Shown here: positions 12,513 to 23,909 of the stretch, in pieces
Layout of the letters: every line of letters begins with the position of its first letter
Position numbering within the stretch: the first letter of the stretch is position 1
Assembly (NCBI GenBank): GCA_034687125.1
Contig: JAQGBZ010000165.1
Span: 1-64,000 of the forward strand
Source: Neelides folsomi
Lineage: Eukaryota; Arthropoda; Collembola; Neelipleona; Neelidae
Direction: 5' to 3'
DNA: 64,000 nucleotides
Program-made: the position numbers and the translations under genes
The notes under the pieces: model-generated
What the model saw: the letters and a program-made list of their open reading frames with translations, nothing else
Databases searched by the model: none
What the model was told of the DNA's origin: nothing

Positions 12513-14190
12513 GAGTAATATAAATATGAGTTAAGAGCTTTTTTTACTTTGCATGCATGTTAGCTTTATTGCGTTAAATGCATTTAGATCATGAGACCTC
12601 ACATATGTAATCCAGTTTTAGATATGAAATAATAATAAAAATATATGAAAGAATATAAAGATACAATATACCCCATTTAAAGTTTCTAAAATATATTATA
12701 TATTCACAAGTATGAAATATATCCTAAAAGTTTTTCTTATGCATTATATGAGTAAAATCAGTATAGATATTAGAAAGTAAAACTGTTGAATAATAAGTAA
12801 AAATATATTTTGGATTAATGAAGTTCTGTTGGATTAATCCTAAGACCTTTTTTATTCAACAAATGGAATATTCTCATTTTGAATCTAAACATGTGATGCG
12901 GATAATTGATAAAACATGTTTAGTGTCAAATGGTTATTTACAAATCTAAAGAGCCAGATGTATACAAAAATAGTTTATATAATAAATGAACTTTCTTTTG
13001 AACTATTCATAAATGAGAAACCCAATTTGTACTATTTATTCCATTTGTACTACACTACCTGTATACTACATGTATTTAAGTATAAAATTATTATTATGTA
13101 TGTAATTCTTATTGCATGTCAATGGGAAGGTAATTTGCAATATTTTACAAATTGCACAAAAGAATATTAAACTTCTTAAATTCATTTAAACATCAAAGTG
13201 TTAAAAATGTATTCTGAAAATAGTCTTAAATATTTATAGATCCAAATGTTTATATAACACATTGGATTCAAATAAGTATTATGAGACAAATTGCTCATGT
13301 CTGTTCATTTTGGTTCACCATAATGCGTAATGTAATAAATGATGTTTAGCTAATAATACCATCATACATCCATAATATAAATTCCCTTCGGAATATTTAT
13401 AATAATGATTAAGTAATGAACTGTACATAAGTAGGATACATGTACATCCTTAATTTACGTAATTATTTTATATAGAGTAAATCACTACAGAAAATAAATA
13501 GGATTTGTAAATATGAACACAATAGTTTTCATAATTCCCTAAATCCCTCGTCAAATGAGTGTAACCCTCGATCATTTATAATTAGAATCACAACCTGATT
13601 ATACACTACTTTACATGCAAATTTAAATCCACAGTCGAGGTTCAGTTCGTTGTTCTGAAAATAATTTCCATCATGTGGGAAGATAAATACTCAATATTTT
13701 CATTTTACATTTCTACCTTAGTGAAGATTCTTCCTTATGTATTTTTACTCCCATTATTGCATCTGTACTTACTCACATGTCTAACCTACATTACATTTCT
13801 GGTCTTTAAGATTCTCTTAGCTATTTTGGTGGCTGAGGAACGGCGAAGTTCATTGCTGGCTCAAAATAACTCCCAAACTCTTATTTGCCTTAATATACCT
13901 CTACTTCTATACTTAGCCTTAATTACTTAGTTATTATTCTTATTATATTTCAACTATTATTCAAAATTGCATAATTACTTTGCATTTGAATTTCAAAGGG
14001 TTGAAAACTACTGGAAATATTTTGAATTACAAATACTTGTAAATGACCAATTAACGACTTCATTTAACATTTGATAGATGCTAAATTATTCAAAAAACAC
14101 AATCATTTGCATAATTCCTTTCCTTTCAAAAAATATGAATTAATTGCGAATCAATAATTCACTTTATAAATTTTCCTATATAAATACCAA

Positions 14191-14304
14191 TACAAAATAA
14201 ACAAACTGTACATAATTACATACAAAATAAACACTATATACAAATACCATACATACAAAATGAACATACTGTATATAAATGCAAAATAAACACACTGTAT
14301 ATAT
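14191..14304. repeat. minisatellite, four units of about 28-33 bp
   Basis: Four successive copies of (A)CAAAATAAACAYACTGTATA followed by TAAAT-type spacer. The minus-strand frame across it encodes a periodic VYFVC-type peptide, an artefact of the repeat and not a gene. Confidence 0.7.
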
Positions 14305-16492
14305 CATAGGTATAAAAAGTAAATGTCCAATGTATTCCCAAGTCTGGATGAATATAATGGATTGAAAGCCGAAACAGGGCAAATGGCTATTTGTGAGTTT
14401 GTGCGAAAAGGTAAAAGGTCAAAGAGGTGAAAGTTGTGTAAATTGAAGTCCTAACATTTGTTAGTTAGGAAAGAGAGATACTTAATGTTCGATGCGGAGG
14501 TGAAACGGAAATGGAGCCGATCTCAGTTGCTAAAACTTTAAGAGGAATGAAAAATCGGTCAATTAAGAAAAGTATTTTTGGTGAGTCACGTCTTGGGCTA
14601 AATTAATTGCAATGGGCTCTGAGCGACGAGGAACTATCCGCACCGTCAGAATGTAACCTAATAACCTCCTCCTTCGTTTCTCTCTCCCAATTTCTCTCTA
14701 ATATTTTTCCACTTATCCTCAATCTGGAATTTGCTCATTCTTTTTCATCGAGACTGTTTTTCGAGGTTTTCGGGTTTTTCTCATTCTTTGCCTTTTCCAT
14801 CAGTTTCCTTTTTCCTTTCTCTTAGAGTTTTCTCTCAGTTTTGTTCGGAATCGCGGGAAGCATCAATTAAAGCCATTCTGGGTTTTATCCAATAATCTCA
14901 TCATTAAAGAGGGAAATGAAATAAAAGAATCACCTTCCTCTCATTTATCTTAAAATTAAAAGAGTTGGGGAAATTAATCCCTAAATCATCCCAATTCTCA
15001 TTTTGATGTGGATGAAAGAAAAGTAAATGAAAGTTGCTCATTAGGAAACTTCTTTTTCCCATCTCCTTAATTTACAAACCCATTTCACAATTTGCGGAGA
15101 AAGTCAGCTTGTTCGACTTCACAAACTTTGCCAAATTGAAAACACGAGTTTGCACGGAGTTAGTATAACACATGCACATACAAGTTACAACAACTTCTGT
15201 TCAATGATTTCATTAACTTTAATTATCACTACAAGACCTTTTATCCATATAAAGTACATAAATATATATTCTCATTATTCTGTATACTATCATTATTCGC
15301 TTGAAGTTCATAGGTTAAAAGTTGAAAAACCAATAAATATCATTTTATAATAAAGTGAACCCAATATTCACAAATTCATTTCCATTTCTGCATTGAAGAA
15401 TTTTGATATAGATTTTGACCAAATAAAAGAAACCACCATGTATAATTAAAATATATTGCTATAATTTACATACAAACTACACATTATTATTATAATATAA
15501 TATTATACAATCTATGTATAATATATTTTGTAACAATGATTTGCCTGCAGCGCGCCATTCCCTTCAACACGTTGCATATACCCAAAAGTTGCGAATTTTG
15601 TGAATATTAGTAAATTACTTAGAATTTCAAAATGAATGAAATAAATATATAGCTTATATATATATTGCTATTGTACAGATATCTGTATATGTTTAATTAT
15701 CAAAATATGCAACTTTTATGTATAGGTTCAGTGTGTAAGGAAATGGCCCGTTGCTGGAATTTAGTTGTCTCTATTTTTCTATATAAATCTATTTTGATTT
15801 GTGCTATATTTTATATAAGATACGTAATAAAATATTGGATCAAAGAAGAGATATTAAATATAAGATTTTATATTTTTAGTAGATCAAGGAATTTCTCTAT
15901 CTATCGTTTATCATGAGATCAGGAGTTGAATTTTCAAGTTGGTCTGGAAATTGGTAAAAAATGAAGAAAAATGATCGTGCCCTGAGGATGTAAAAGGTTA
16001 GAAAAATACGGGAAACTGGATTTAGAGCGCCTCGATGAAATCCTGAATCCCATTTAAAGTGAAAGAATAAGATAAGAGAAAACGTCCTTACCCTCGTGAC
16101 TCCTCAAGATCCCATCAACTTCCCACTGTCTCTTCAACTTGGAGAGAGAAAAAAGAGGGAATTCATTGGGAAGAAAACGGAAGACTTTCGCCACCCAGAC
16201 GACAAACAATTGTTCAACGGTCGGACATGAAAAATTTACTTTCCTCTTTAGCTTCTTCCCACTTGGACCGTGTCTGACTTGGAGTGTTCAACTTCTTATT
16301 AACCGGCTTTTGATAAGATTAGGATATATCATATAAATACAATATACAATATATATCATCACTATCTTACTTAAATATCAATTGGACACATTCTTATACC
16401 GTAAAATTACTGTAATAGACCCAATGCACTCACGAGTCCTTTATTATACACTTTTACATGATGTATATGTATTTACTTATTTAGCACATAGT

Positions 16493-16645
16493 GATATGAC
16501 TAAGTTTTTACTTAGTATATATAAATAACTAAGTTAGTATATATGACTATATGTCTTTACTTGATATACTTAGTCTTTACTTGACATACTAAGTCTTTAC
16601 TTGATATATGGTATAAGACTAAGCTGGCATATGACTAAGTTAGTT
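16493..16645. repeat. minisatellite with CTTTACTTGATATACTTAGT units
   Basis: Several degenerate copies of a 19-24-bp unit carrying ACTAAGT and CTTTACTTGATATA in both orientations. The best-preserved pair is at about 16552-16600. Confidence 0.6.
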
Positions 16646-17708
16646 AATCAAGGGTGAAGTTTTAGCAACGTAAAAGAAAGTCTTTTTTGCCGAAACGTGA
16701 TCCTTTTATTATTGTTTGTTATCCGTTATCTCGAGCGTGTGAGGCTGTAACCTCCCACAGACACTCCGACCCAAAGATCAAAACTACTCAAGTATTTCTT
16801 GAATAAATTTAAAGCCCACTCGGAAGAATTTGGAAGAGGCGAGGAATCCCACGTATGGAAATACCATGTGGGGGTAAACAGCCCGGGTCTCTTTCACGAT
16901 ACACCAAATGTTTGATCGAGGTGGATCGTTCGGTTCCTGACTCGGAATAGCCAATCCAGTCCACTTTTTATTTCAACGGATATTGCTCTCCGGCCCACTC
17001 CACTCCTAATCCAAATCTGATCCTATTGGGGCTGGATGGAATGCAGAGACGTCGTTTTGACACATTCACTTTGTGTGGGAGAAAAAGACACCACAAATTC
17101 ACAAATTGGGAGGAAGGAAAACTTTAAAACACTTCAGATCCAACGAAAGTCCTCGTCCATCAACACGTTCAGTTTCCACTAAGAATTCTAAATTCCAATC
17201 CCAACTCCTTTTTTACAGAATCTTGAGGTCGGAATGAAGCTATTGGGAATAAATTTTTAAATTCAAGGAGATCGACGCAGAAGAAACCGGCAGAAACTCA
17301 CTAAAATGTTTCAAATTGCTTCAAGTGTATCTCTTAGGATTGAATTTTTCAAATTGGTTCAATAAGACCCAAATTCAAACCCAAATTCAAAAACACTCAA
17401 AACTTGAACTTAGTTAATTAATTTAGATTTAAGTTTAAACACAATTAAATATTAATTAAATAAACACTTCTTTCACAATGATTCTGTCAATAATTTAATA
17501 AAAATGTTCATTAAATTTTTTTAAATTTTTTGTCTATTCGGTTTATCAATAAATAACAATAATAATCCTAGAACAAGAATTGTTTTACTGATAGGGATCT
17601 GAAATTCTTATTTGATCTTAAACTTATATAATCTTAAACTTTAGGGATATTTTAATTTATTTTTAAGGGTTAATTGAATCGGATCGAATCGGATTAAAAT
17701 CGTTTGTT

Positions 17709-18015
17709 TCGATGTGGCGGGACGCCGTTGGCACGTTCCACCTTTGACGCTGACTCTTGGCAGAGTGTGAGAGTTTGAGTGAGTGGTTCTGAGAGCTGGC
17801 CGTCCTCAGCCGACTGCTCGAGAAAATCAATGTGTTCTTGTTATATCCCTTCCTTGCGAACTTCGTTCAACCAACTTCTCTTTCCCTCGGACGAGAAGGA
17901 AAAGTCCCCCACGAAAGAGCCAGGGAAATGATGGGAGTTCATAGGCGACCACCACGGATATGCGATTAGATGGAAGGTTAAATGAACAATGCTCCCCTCG
18001 CCCTCGTCCCCGACT
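17709..18015. promoter_or_regulatory. GC-richer patch, candidate promoter or untranslated exon
   Basis: The base composition departs clearly from the AT-rich surroundings and includes several CpG-containing words (GGCGGGACGCCG, GCCGTCCTCAGCCGACTG). No long conserved reading frame is present. It may be a transcription start region for a gene whose coding exons lie further along, such as the M13 gene, but no sequence signal links them. Confidence 0.2.
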
Positions 18016-19100
18016 CTATCACCTTTTATTACAAGACGTAACTTACATATTATCCATTAAACTTTCATGTTTCAGTCAGACTGGGTAAAATAACACTCTT
18101 GAGGTTCTACATGTTCAAATTCAAACATCTCCGTCTGTCTCGCCCCAAACATCCTCTCATGTCTTTCATCTTGGGAAGGATTCAAGGAGAAATCTCGTTC
18201 TCGTACGTTCACGTCTCGCCACTTTCCAAATTTTATGACTTTCTCATTCACCTTATTTTAATACTTTTTTATACTATTGTTTAAAATATAAATTTTCACT
18301 TTTGTTCAAAATATGAACAATTCCCGCAACATTTACAACATTTGCAATTTTCACAAAATTCGCGATATTCACTACATTCGCAATTTTGACATTCGCAATG
18401 TTAACAACATAAGCAATTCTGACAACATAAGCAAATTGGAATGGAATAGTAAAAGGCCTTGAGTTTTTATTGAAAATGAGTTTCCCTTTTTATATTGAAA
18501 AACAAATTAAAATGGAGAAAATTGCCAATTTTTATGATCTTACCCAATTCCAATTCTCATTCAATGTTTCATAGCTCTGTTTTATGCAATAATTTCACGA
18601 AAAAAATCAAATTGGATTCTGAGGTTCAAAATCTACTTTTTACTACAAACTCCATTAAATCCATTATCCATTATTTTTAACATTGTTTTATGCAAAAGCA
18701 AACAAAATATTTTCATACAAGCAAATATAATTTTATACAAGCAAAATAATTCTCCATTAAAATTTATACCATTTCCATTAAAATGATCATTTAATTAAGA
18801 ATTGACAACCGGTGAATGTTTTAATGGAACTTTTTATTTCATAAATACATAAATTCACAAAAGAAAGTTAGATAAATAAATGCTCAATAAATAATTATTC
18901 ATGCTTGTCATTCTCATTGTAATATTTTGTTAGATCGTTAATTATTAATTGATTAAAAAACCACACACATATTGTTTGCATTGGATCCCCATTTGTCTCT
19001 CTTTCATTAAATCCTTCATGTCGTGCGTGAGAAGATTTGAGTGGAGTCATTCAATTGGAACATAAAAACGGAGTACCCAGTATATACCTAATATACTGTA

Positions 19101-19671
19101 CAGGGAGGGTCATAAGTATCTTTCTTTTTTTAATCAGCTCGTATCTCTTTTAATCTTTAACCAATTTTTCTAACATTTGACAATGGTAATGCTTATAGTA
19201 TATAGTATATATTATATTCAGTAACATCATTTTGCCACTTGAGCTCCATCAGCTTCGAGGCAGCGTTGCAAATGCAAACAAACGACAGCTTCACATCCAC
19301 GTTTGCACATAGCAACCGGAACTTCTGCAAACGCTTCGACTATTCCAGCCTTTTCATCAAGTGTTGATGGATTCTTGGCGTAAATCTTTACTTTTGAACA
19401 AACCCCATAAAAGAAGTCCAAGAGAGTGAGATCTGGAGAGCGTGGAGGACATTGAAAAGCGCCTCGTCGAGCCCCGTCCCATCCAAAGTTAGCGCTTTCT
19501 CAAAGAAAAGTAGCTGTCGTTTATTTACGCTTTGACCATATCAGTTTTTAGTTTGCTTCATAGTAGATGGATACATTTAACACAAATCGCCGATGTTTAA
19601 AGATTTTTATCTTTAATCACATTAAAATGGTTGCCCATTAAAATAAAGAAAGATTCTTATGGCCCTCCCTG
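19101..19671 (-). mobile_element. internally deleted mariner-like (Tc1/mariner superfamily) element
   Basis: A 571-bp unit bounded by terminal inverted repeats: CAGGGAGGGTCATAAGTATC at the left and CAGGGAGGGCCATAAGAATC read inward from the right. TA lies on both sides (19099-19100 and 19672-19673), the superfamily's target duplication. The inside keeps only the C-terminal portion of a transposase on the minus strand, so the copy cannot move itself. Its right end matches the element at the window start, so the family has at least two copies here. It is also a plausible relative of the short palindromic elements in the M13 introns. Confidence 0.85.
19227..19499 (-). pseudogene. mariner-like transposase, C-terminal fragment
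   Basis: About 90 codons remain, beginning just after an in-frame stop. They include WDGARRGAFQCPPRSPDLTL then LDFFYGV, and end at a stop at 19227 after LQRCLEADGAQVAK. The PPRSPDL-x-x-LDFF block is the hallmark of this insect-type transposase family: its Asp is the last catalytic acid and a W-G usually follows the aromatic pair. The C-terminal R-C-x-x-x-x-G-x-x pattern also fits. The N-terminal DNA-binding domain and the first two catalytic acids are missing. Confidence 0.8.
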
Positions 19672-19872
19672 TATAACGGATTATATCAGTAAGGGGAGTA
19701 AATAAAAGTAGAGTACATACAGTAAAGTACATGAATACATAAATGCATATAAGACACGATAAAAATATCCGCCCGTGCCGCCCCGGATCTAATTGCCCAA
19801 AAGACCACTGGATACATAACCCTACTAACATAACATTAATAACCCGACTAACCTAACTACAACTACCATATA

Positions 19873-19902
19873 CAAGGTGGGAAGATACTTATGGCCCACC
19901 TG
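19873..19902. mobile_element. possible 30-bp collapsed palindromic MITE
   Basis: CAAGGTGGG at the left and CCCACCTG at the right are inverted, with TA just before. The right arm contains ACTTATGGCCCACCTG, close to the termini of the miniature elements listed elsewhere in this window. The interior of those elements is missing, so it looks like a solo or collapsed remnant. Confidence 0.4.
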
Positions 19903-19966
19903 CACTTATGTATTACATAACTATCACTACATTTAAGTACCTTACTTCTAACTAGCTTTATAATGG

Positions 19967-20067
19967 CCATACATGTAACATATAACCATCCATATTACAT
20001 ATGACCGTACATGTTACATTTGACAGTACATGTAATATATGGCCAAACATGTAACATGTGACTGTAT
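19967..20067. repeat. minisatellite with about 19-bp GTAACATATGACCGTACAT units
   Basis: Five imperfect units in tandem, each pairing a GTAACAT/GTTACAT core with a GACYGTACAT-like half. Confidence 0.7.
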
Positions 20068-22688
20068 GAGTCTTATACGAATGTCTGTATTTTAAAAATT
20101 TAAGAAGGAGATACGTAATAAAAGTATGAAGAGAGGGGAAGAGAAAAAAAGGCATTTGCTTTTTTATAATTTAAGACCCACTTGAGGTTCTAAGATTCAA
20201 CTCCAACTGACAGAGACTCCCTTTGACTTGATGACGCAGGGAAAGTCTGTGAGTGTTGGGATATTTCTCCAACCTATAAAAATATGTACAGTACACAGAG
20301 ATATGTTTTTTCATCCCATGGGTCTCTCAGCTAAATATCAATTGAAATACTCCGTGTATCAAATCATATCTTTTTGGAAGCGGAAAAGAAGAAAGCCCAA
20401 TGACTCTCTTTCTCTCACGTAAAATAATAAAAAAAACATTTTCAACATGATAAAACACACGAGTCAATAAACCATAAATGACAATCTTAGCCATGTAAAT
20501 CAAGGACTATCTAAACACATTGGCAAATTGAAACTGTTATACTTTTAAATAACTACCTATATACTGTAATTACTCTATTATTTATATAACTGTAATTATC
20601 TATTATTTATATTATATTTATGAAAAATAATATTATATAATAATATTGAATGCTTTCCCATTATAATGAACACGATCGAATAAATCGATTTAATATAAAA
20701 TGCAAAAAGTCATTAATTATTTTGCTCCGGAATTTTTTAGCAAAGTTGGTGATGGTATTTAACAGAGTTAATAAATAATATCTTTATCATAGTTAATTAC
20801 TGAATAATGTATAGTATAACAAATCATGTAGTATAACTAAGTATATAGTTAGTATATAATTAAATACAAAGCTGAGCATGGTTATACTTACAATTAGTCT
20901 TAACTATATTCTTAAATCTATGTATAGTAGAATACTATTAGTAGTATGCGAGGTCCATAAAATAGTTCTTTTAAATGATATGGTTCGCATCGTGGTTGTA
21001 GGAAACATTTAGACGTCATTTAAACATTGCACTTAAAATTGCAATAAAAGTAATGTTAAAGACCCGGCGGTAACTGTTCATCGCTTTTTCGCTTCTCTTT
21101 TATGAGTGTCCCAACTCACGGAATGAAACATCCACAATAAACTTGATTTATAACCCAATTCTTCATATATATATAAAAGAACCATACATATATGCTTTTC
21201 CACTTGAGCCAATTTAACTATGATGGATTGATGTCAAAAATCAAATGAAAATCAATTTGTTACAACTCAAAACACAAATTTATAAAAAAGTTGTTTTTAC
21301 GCTCAATTTCTCAAAACAAGTCAAAAATGTATTTTGAGCTTAAAAGTTTAAATATTAATTATTTTTATTTATTCTAGTTAGAATTCGTTTTGTTTAATTA
21401 TGATTTTAAAATTTTAATATTTGTCAACTTGTGCAGTGTTTGATAATGCAAGTGTAATCTTCAAATGATTCTTAACATTGAAATGTTCCCAAACTTTGTA
21501 AATTATACAAAGTTTACAAATAATCCTACAATGTTGTTGGAAGCTTTAGCTCTTAAAATCTTAATGACTTTACCGACTTTACGTAATGCAATATAAATAT
21601 ATAACTACTTATTTACTTTTAAACGAGATGTTTCAACTTTATCAACTTTTGTCCCTTTGTTTTAAATGATTACCAAAAGAAGTTGAGAGAGATGTTCTCA
21701 ATATTTAAGGCTCTCTTCTCTTATTCCACTATGATCATAACCCATCAAGCTTGAAAACAAAATAAATAAATAAATTGAGATTAAATAAATAAATAATACT
21801 TTATATGCAAAACTCTCCAATTGTAAGATTAAACTTAATATGAATTTAAGAATCAATAAGAGAAATACAGAAATAGAAAAAATAGAAAAAGAAAGAAAAA
21901 CATCAAAATTCTCTGACTCAGAACACGAAATTTCAATTGGAAATGTTAACGTTATTTTATTACTCAATTTTGTGTTATTTTTGGTAAGCAAAAAGAGTTT
22001 CCTGTCCCAGAAGAAACTGAAGCTCCTTATCCATTCAAAGAAACCGTAAATAAACATTTGGATGGTTCATACAAAATGAAATCCAGTGAGAGAAACACAC
22101 AGGAATGAAACAAAACTTCCGACCCAACACATAGACCAAATTTCAAGCCCAATAAATATTCATTTTCATTGTCAGATAAACCTCCGGGTTTTTATTATGT
22201 GGGGAAGTTGGCAGGTTCTCGGGAGGAGTTCTTCGACCCGATACAACAACAAGGGCATATTCATCCACATGGTCTCTGCATCGTGACCCCGAGGGAAAAT
22301 TATCAATTGAGAAATCTGTAAATTCTGCGTAGTGATTGTCCAGATTTCTATTAAAGACCTTTTATCCAGAATATGTCCTTATATAAATATGCATATAAGG
22401 ACACATACTGATTTTGTATGTATATTATATACATACGGATTTTGTAAGTGTTATACTGATATTGTCAGAATATGTATTTATGAATGAGTATTTATAAGAA
22501 TATATTCATATGTATTTTATGTAATAGAAAATAAAGTATAAAATATGAGCCGTTGGTTCACACGCGAGATCCCAAACCTCAAAAACCTATTTGAACCTAT
22601 TTGTGAAGGCTATGAGATCAATATTTCTCGAAATAAATTTAAATTTGATCGCGGAGTGAGTTAAGAGCTGAGAGCATGAAAGTTCAAC
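20068..22688. other. intergenic, AT-rich
   Basis: No convincing gene. 22109-22318 is open in more than one frame on both strands and GC-richer than its surroundings (see findings). The long minus-strand frame at 21698-22057 is a low-complexity Leu/Phe/Ser string. Confidence 0.5.
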
Positions 22689-22694
22689 TTTATT
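22689..22694 (-). terminator. candidate polyadenylation signal AATAAA for RPB4
   Basis: TTTATT on the plus strand reads AATAAA on the minus strand, about 95 bp beyond the RPB4 stop codon. This is a normal distance for a short 3' untranslated region. No transcript evidence is available. Confidence 0.5.
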
Positions 22695-22786
22695 TATGAA
22701 TTGAATAAATATTTATATAATGTATGAATATATAGGTGTATATACATATATGTTAGAGGTAAAATAAGGAAATTTAGTCCTTAAGT

Positions 22787-23909
22787 CTAACATTGAAAAC
22801 TGATCGTTGTGTGAATGTCGTCGAGAATCTGACGCAACTCTTCGTCTTCAAATCGCCCTTCAAGGCTGGAAAGGAAAGAATGAATAAATTAAGATTAGTA
22901 CGACGTTGATTCACAAATTATACTTAAAATAGAAATTCACATCTTGATATTAAAACGATATTTGAACGATTATAAAACAATTTTTATACTAAACGAATAA
23001 AAGCCGTCATGACCTATTTGCATTCATGAGTTTGAAAACTTTCATTTGCAATCTGATACACTAAATGTAAGATCCTTTACAAACAAATTAAGGAATAAAG
23101 CTAATTTTGCGTATGAAAATATTTAGATATTTAAATTAACTAAAAATCATAAATACTAAACTAACATTAAATGTTATATGTTTTTATATTTTGTATATTT
23201 TATCCATACCTGGGAATTAAAGCCTTTGCTTCTTCGGGAGTTTCTGGACAAAGATTGGAGAGAGAGACCAATTCGAACTTGTGAAGCTTTTTCGTCATAA
23301 GAGATCTAAAAAATAAAATAATTAAATTAATTCTTTTTGTAAGTTCATATAAAAATGCTTACCTAATTATTTTAACAATTCATAAAATATTAGTTATAAT
23401 TTTAAGTCTAATTGAGTCTTACCCTCGAACACGATTGATTGAATCATTATTCTTCAATTTCCCAAATCGTCGACAATATTCTCGAGTTTTATGAAAAACA
23501 TCAGACAGAGTTTGCTCTTCCTCGGAAGTCTCGTTTTGATGGCTTCGATAATCCAAGAGAAGAAATACTTCAGAGATCATTAAGGCCTCAGCATGTTCAA
23601 ATTCTGAAATAAATAAATAAATAGATTATTATAGTAAATACTTAAAATTAATAAATAATTTCACCACGTGCATTAATTTTGTAAATTGTAAATATACTGT
23701 AGATAAAAATATACAGAGATTAAATATCTTATTGTCTTTAGTATTAACAATTACAGCTATACAGCAAAAAATGCTAAAAATGAAAACGTAATTAAATATA
23801 ATTTACGTTAAAAAGTGAATTTAAGTTAAAGTAAATTACCTTTTGGAAACATCAAATCAGCCGCATCTTCTTCGTTCACTTCCGACGTAAAATGTGCCGC
23901 CATCGCCAT
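22787..23909 (-). CDS. POLR2D: DNA-directed RNA polymerase II subunit RPB4
   Basis: A complete four-exon gene of 141 aa (human orthologue about 142 aa). With RPB7 it forms the stalk of nuclear RNA polymerase II, which binds emerging RNA and acts in initiation and transcription-coupled processes. Exons, in transcribed order, are 23840-23909, 23423-23603, 23210-23305 and 22787-22865. All junctions are GT-AG and keep frame (phases 1, 2, 2). The protein starts [20 protein letters not shown]; the ATG two codons downstream could also serve. Strongly conserved family blocks follow: [32 protein letters not shown] and [20 protein letters not shown]. The C-terminus reads IHTTISFQC where many animals have a basic KRSFQY ending. 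No other gene is adjacent. It lies 8.3 kb upstream of, and antisense to, the M13 gene. The assignment is secure. Confidence 0.96.

Larger units (their letters stand above)
5528..19100. other. long AT-rich intergenic region, no host gene recognised
   Basis: About 13.5 kb without a reading frame that looks like a conserved protein. It contains minisatellites (entered separately) and many TACATA/ATATGTA runs. GC-richer patches occur at about 14460-14680, 16720-17200 and 17700-18020. Those patches have the look of promoters or untranslated exons, but nothing in the sequence fixes a transcript. Confidence 0.5.

Noticed and set aside
13673-13930. 85-codon hydrophobic plus-strand frame resembling a multi-pass membrane protein
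   Set aside because: It is Leu/Tyr/Ile-rich as expected from AT-rich DNA, with no conserved motif and no splice or promoter context.
21698-22057. 119-codon minus-strand frame, the longest in the spacer
   Set aside because: A low-complexity string of Phe, Leu, Ile and Ser with a Lys/Glu-rich opposite-strand shadow; typical of compositional bias.
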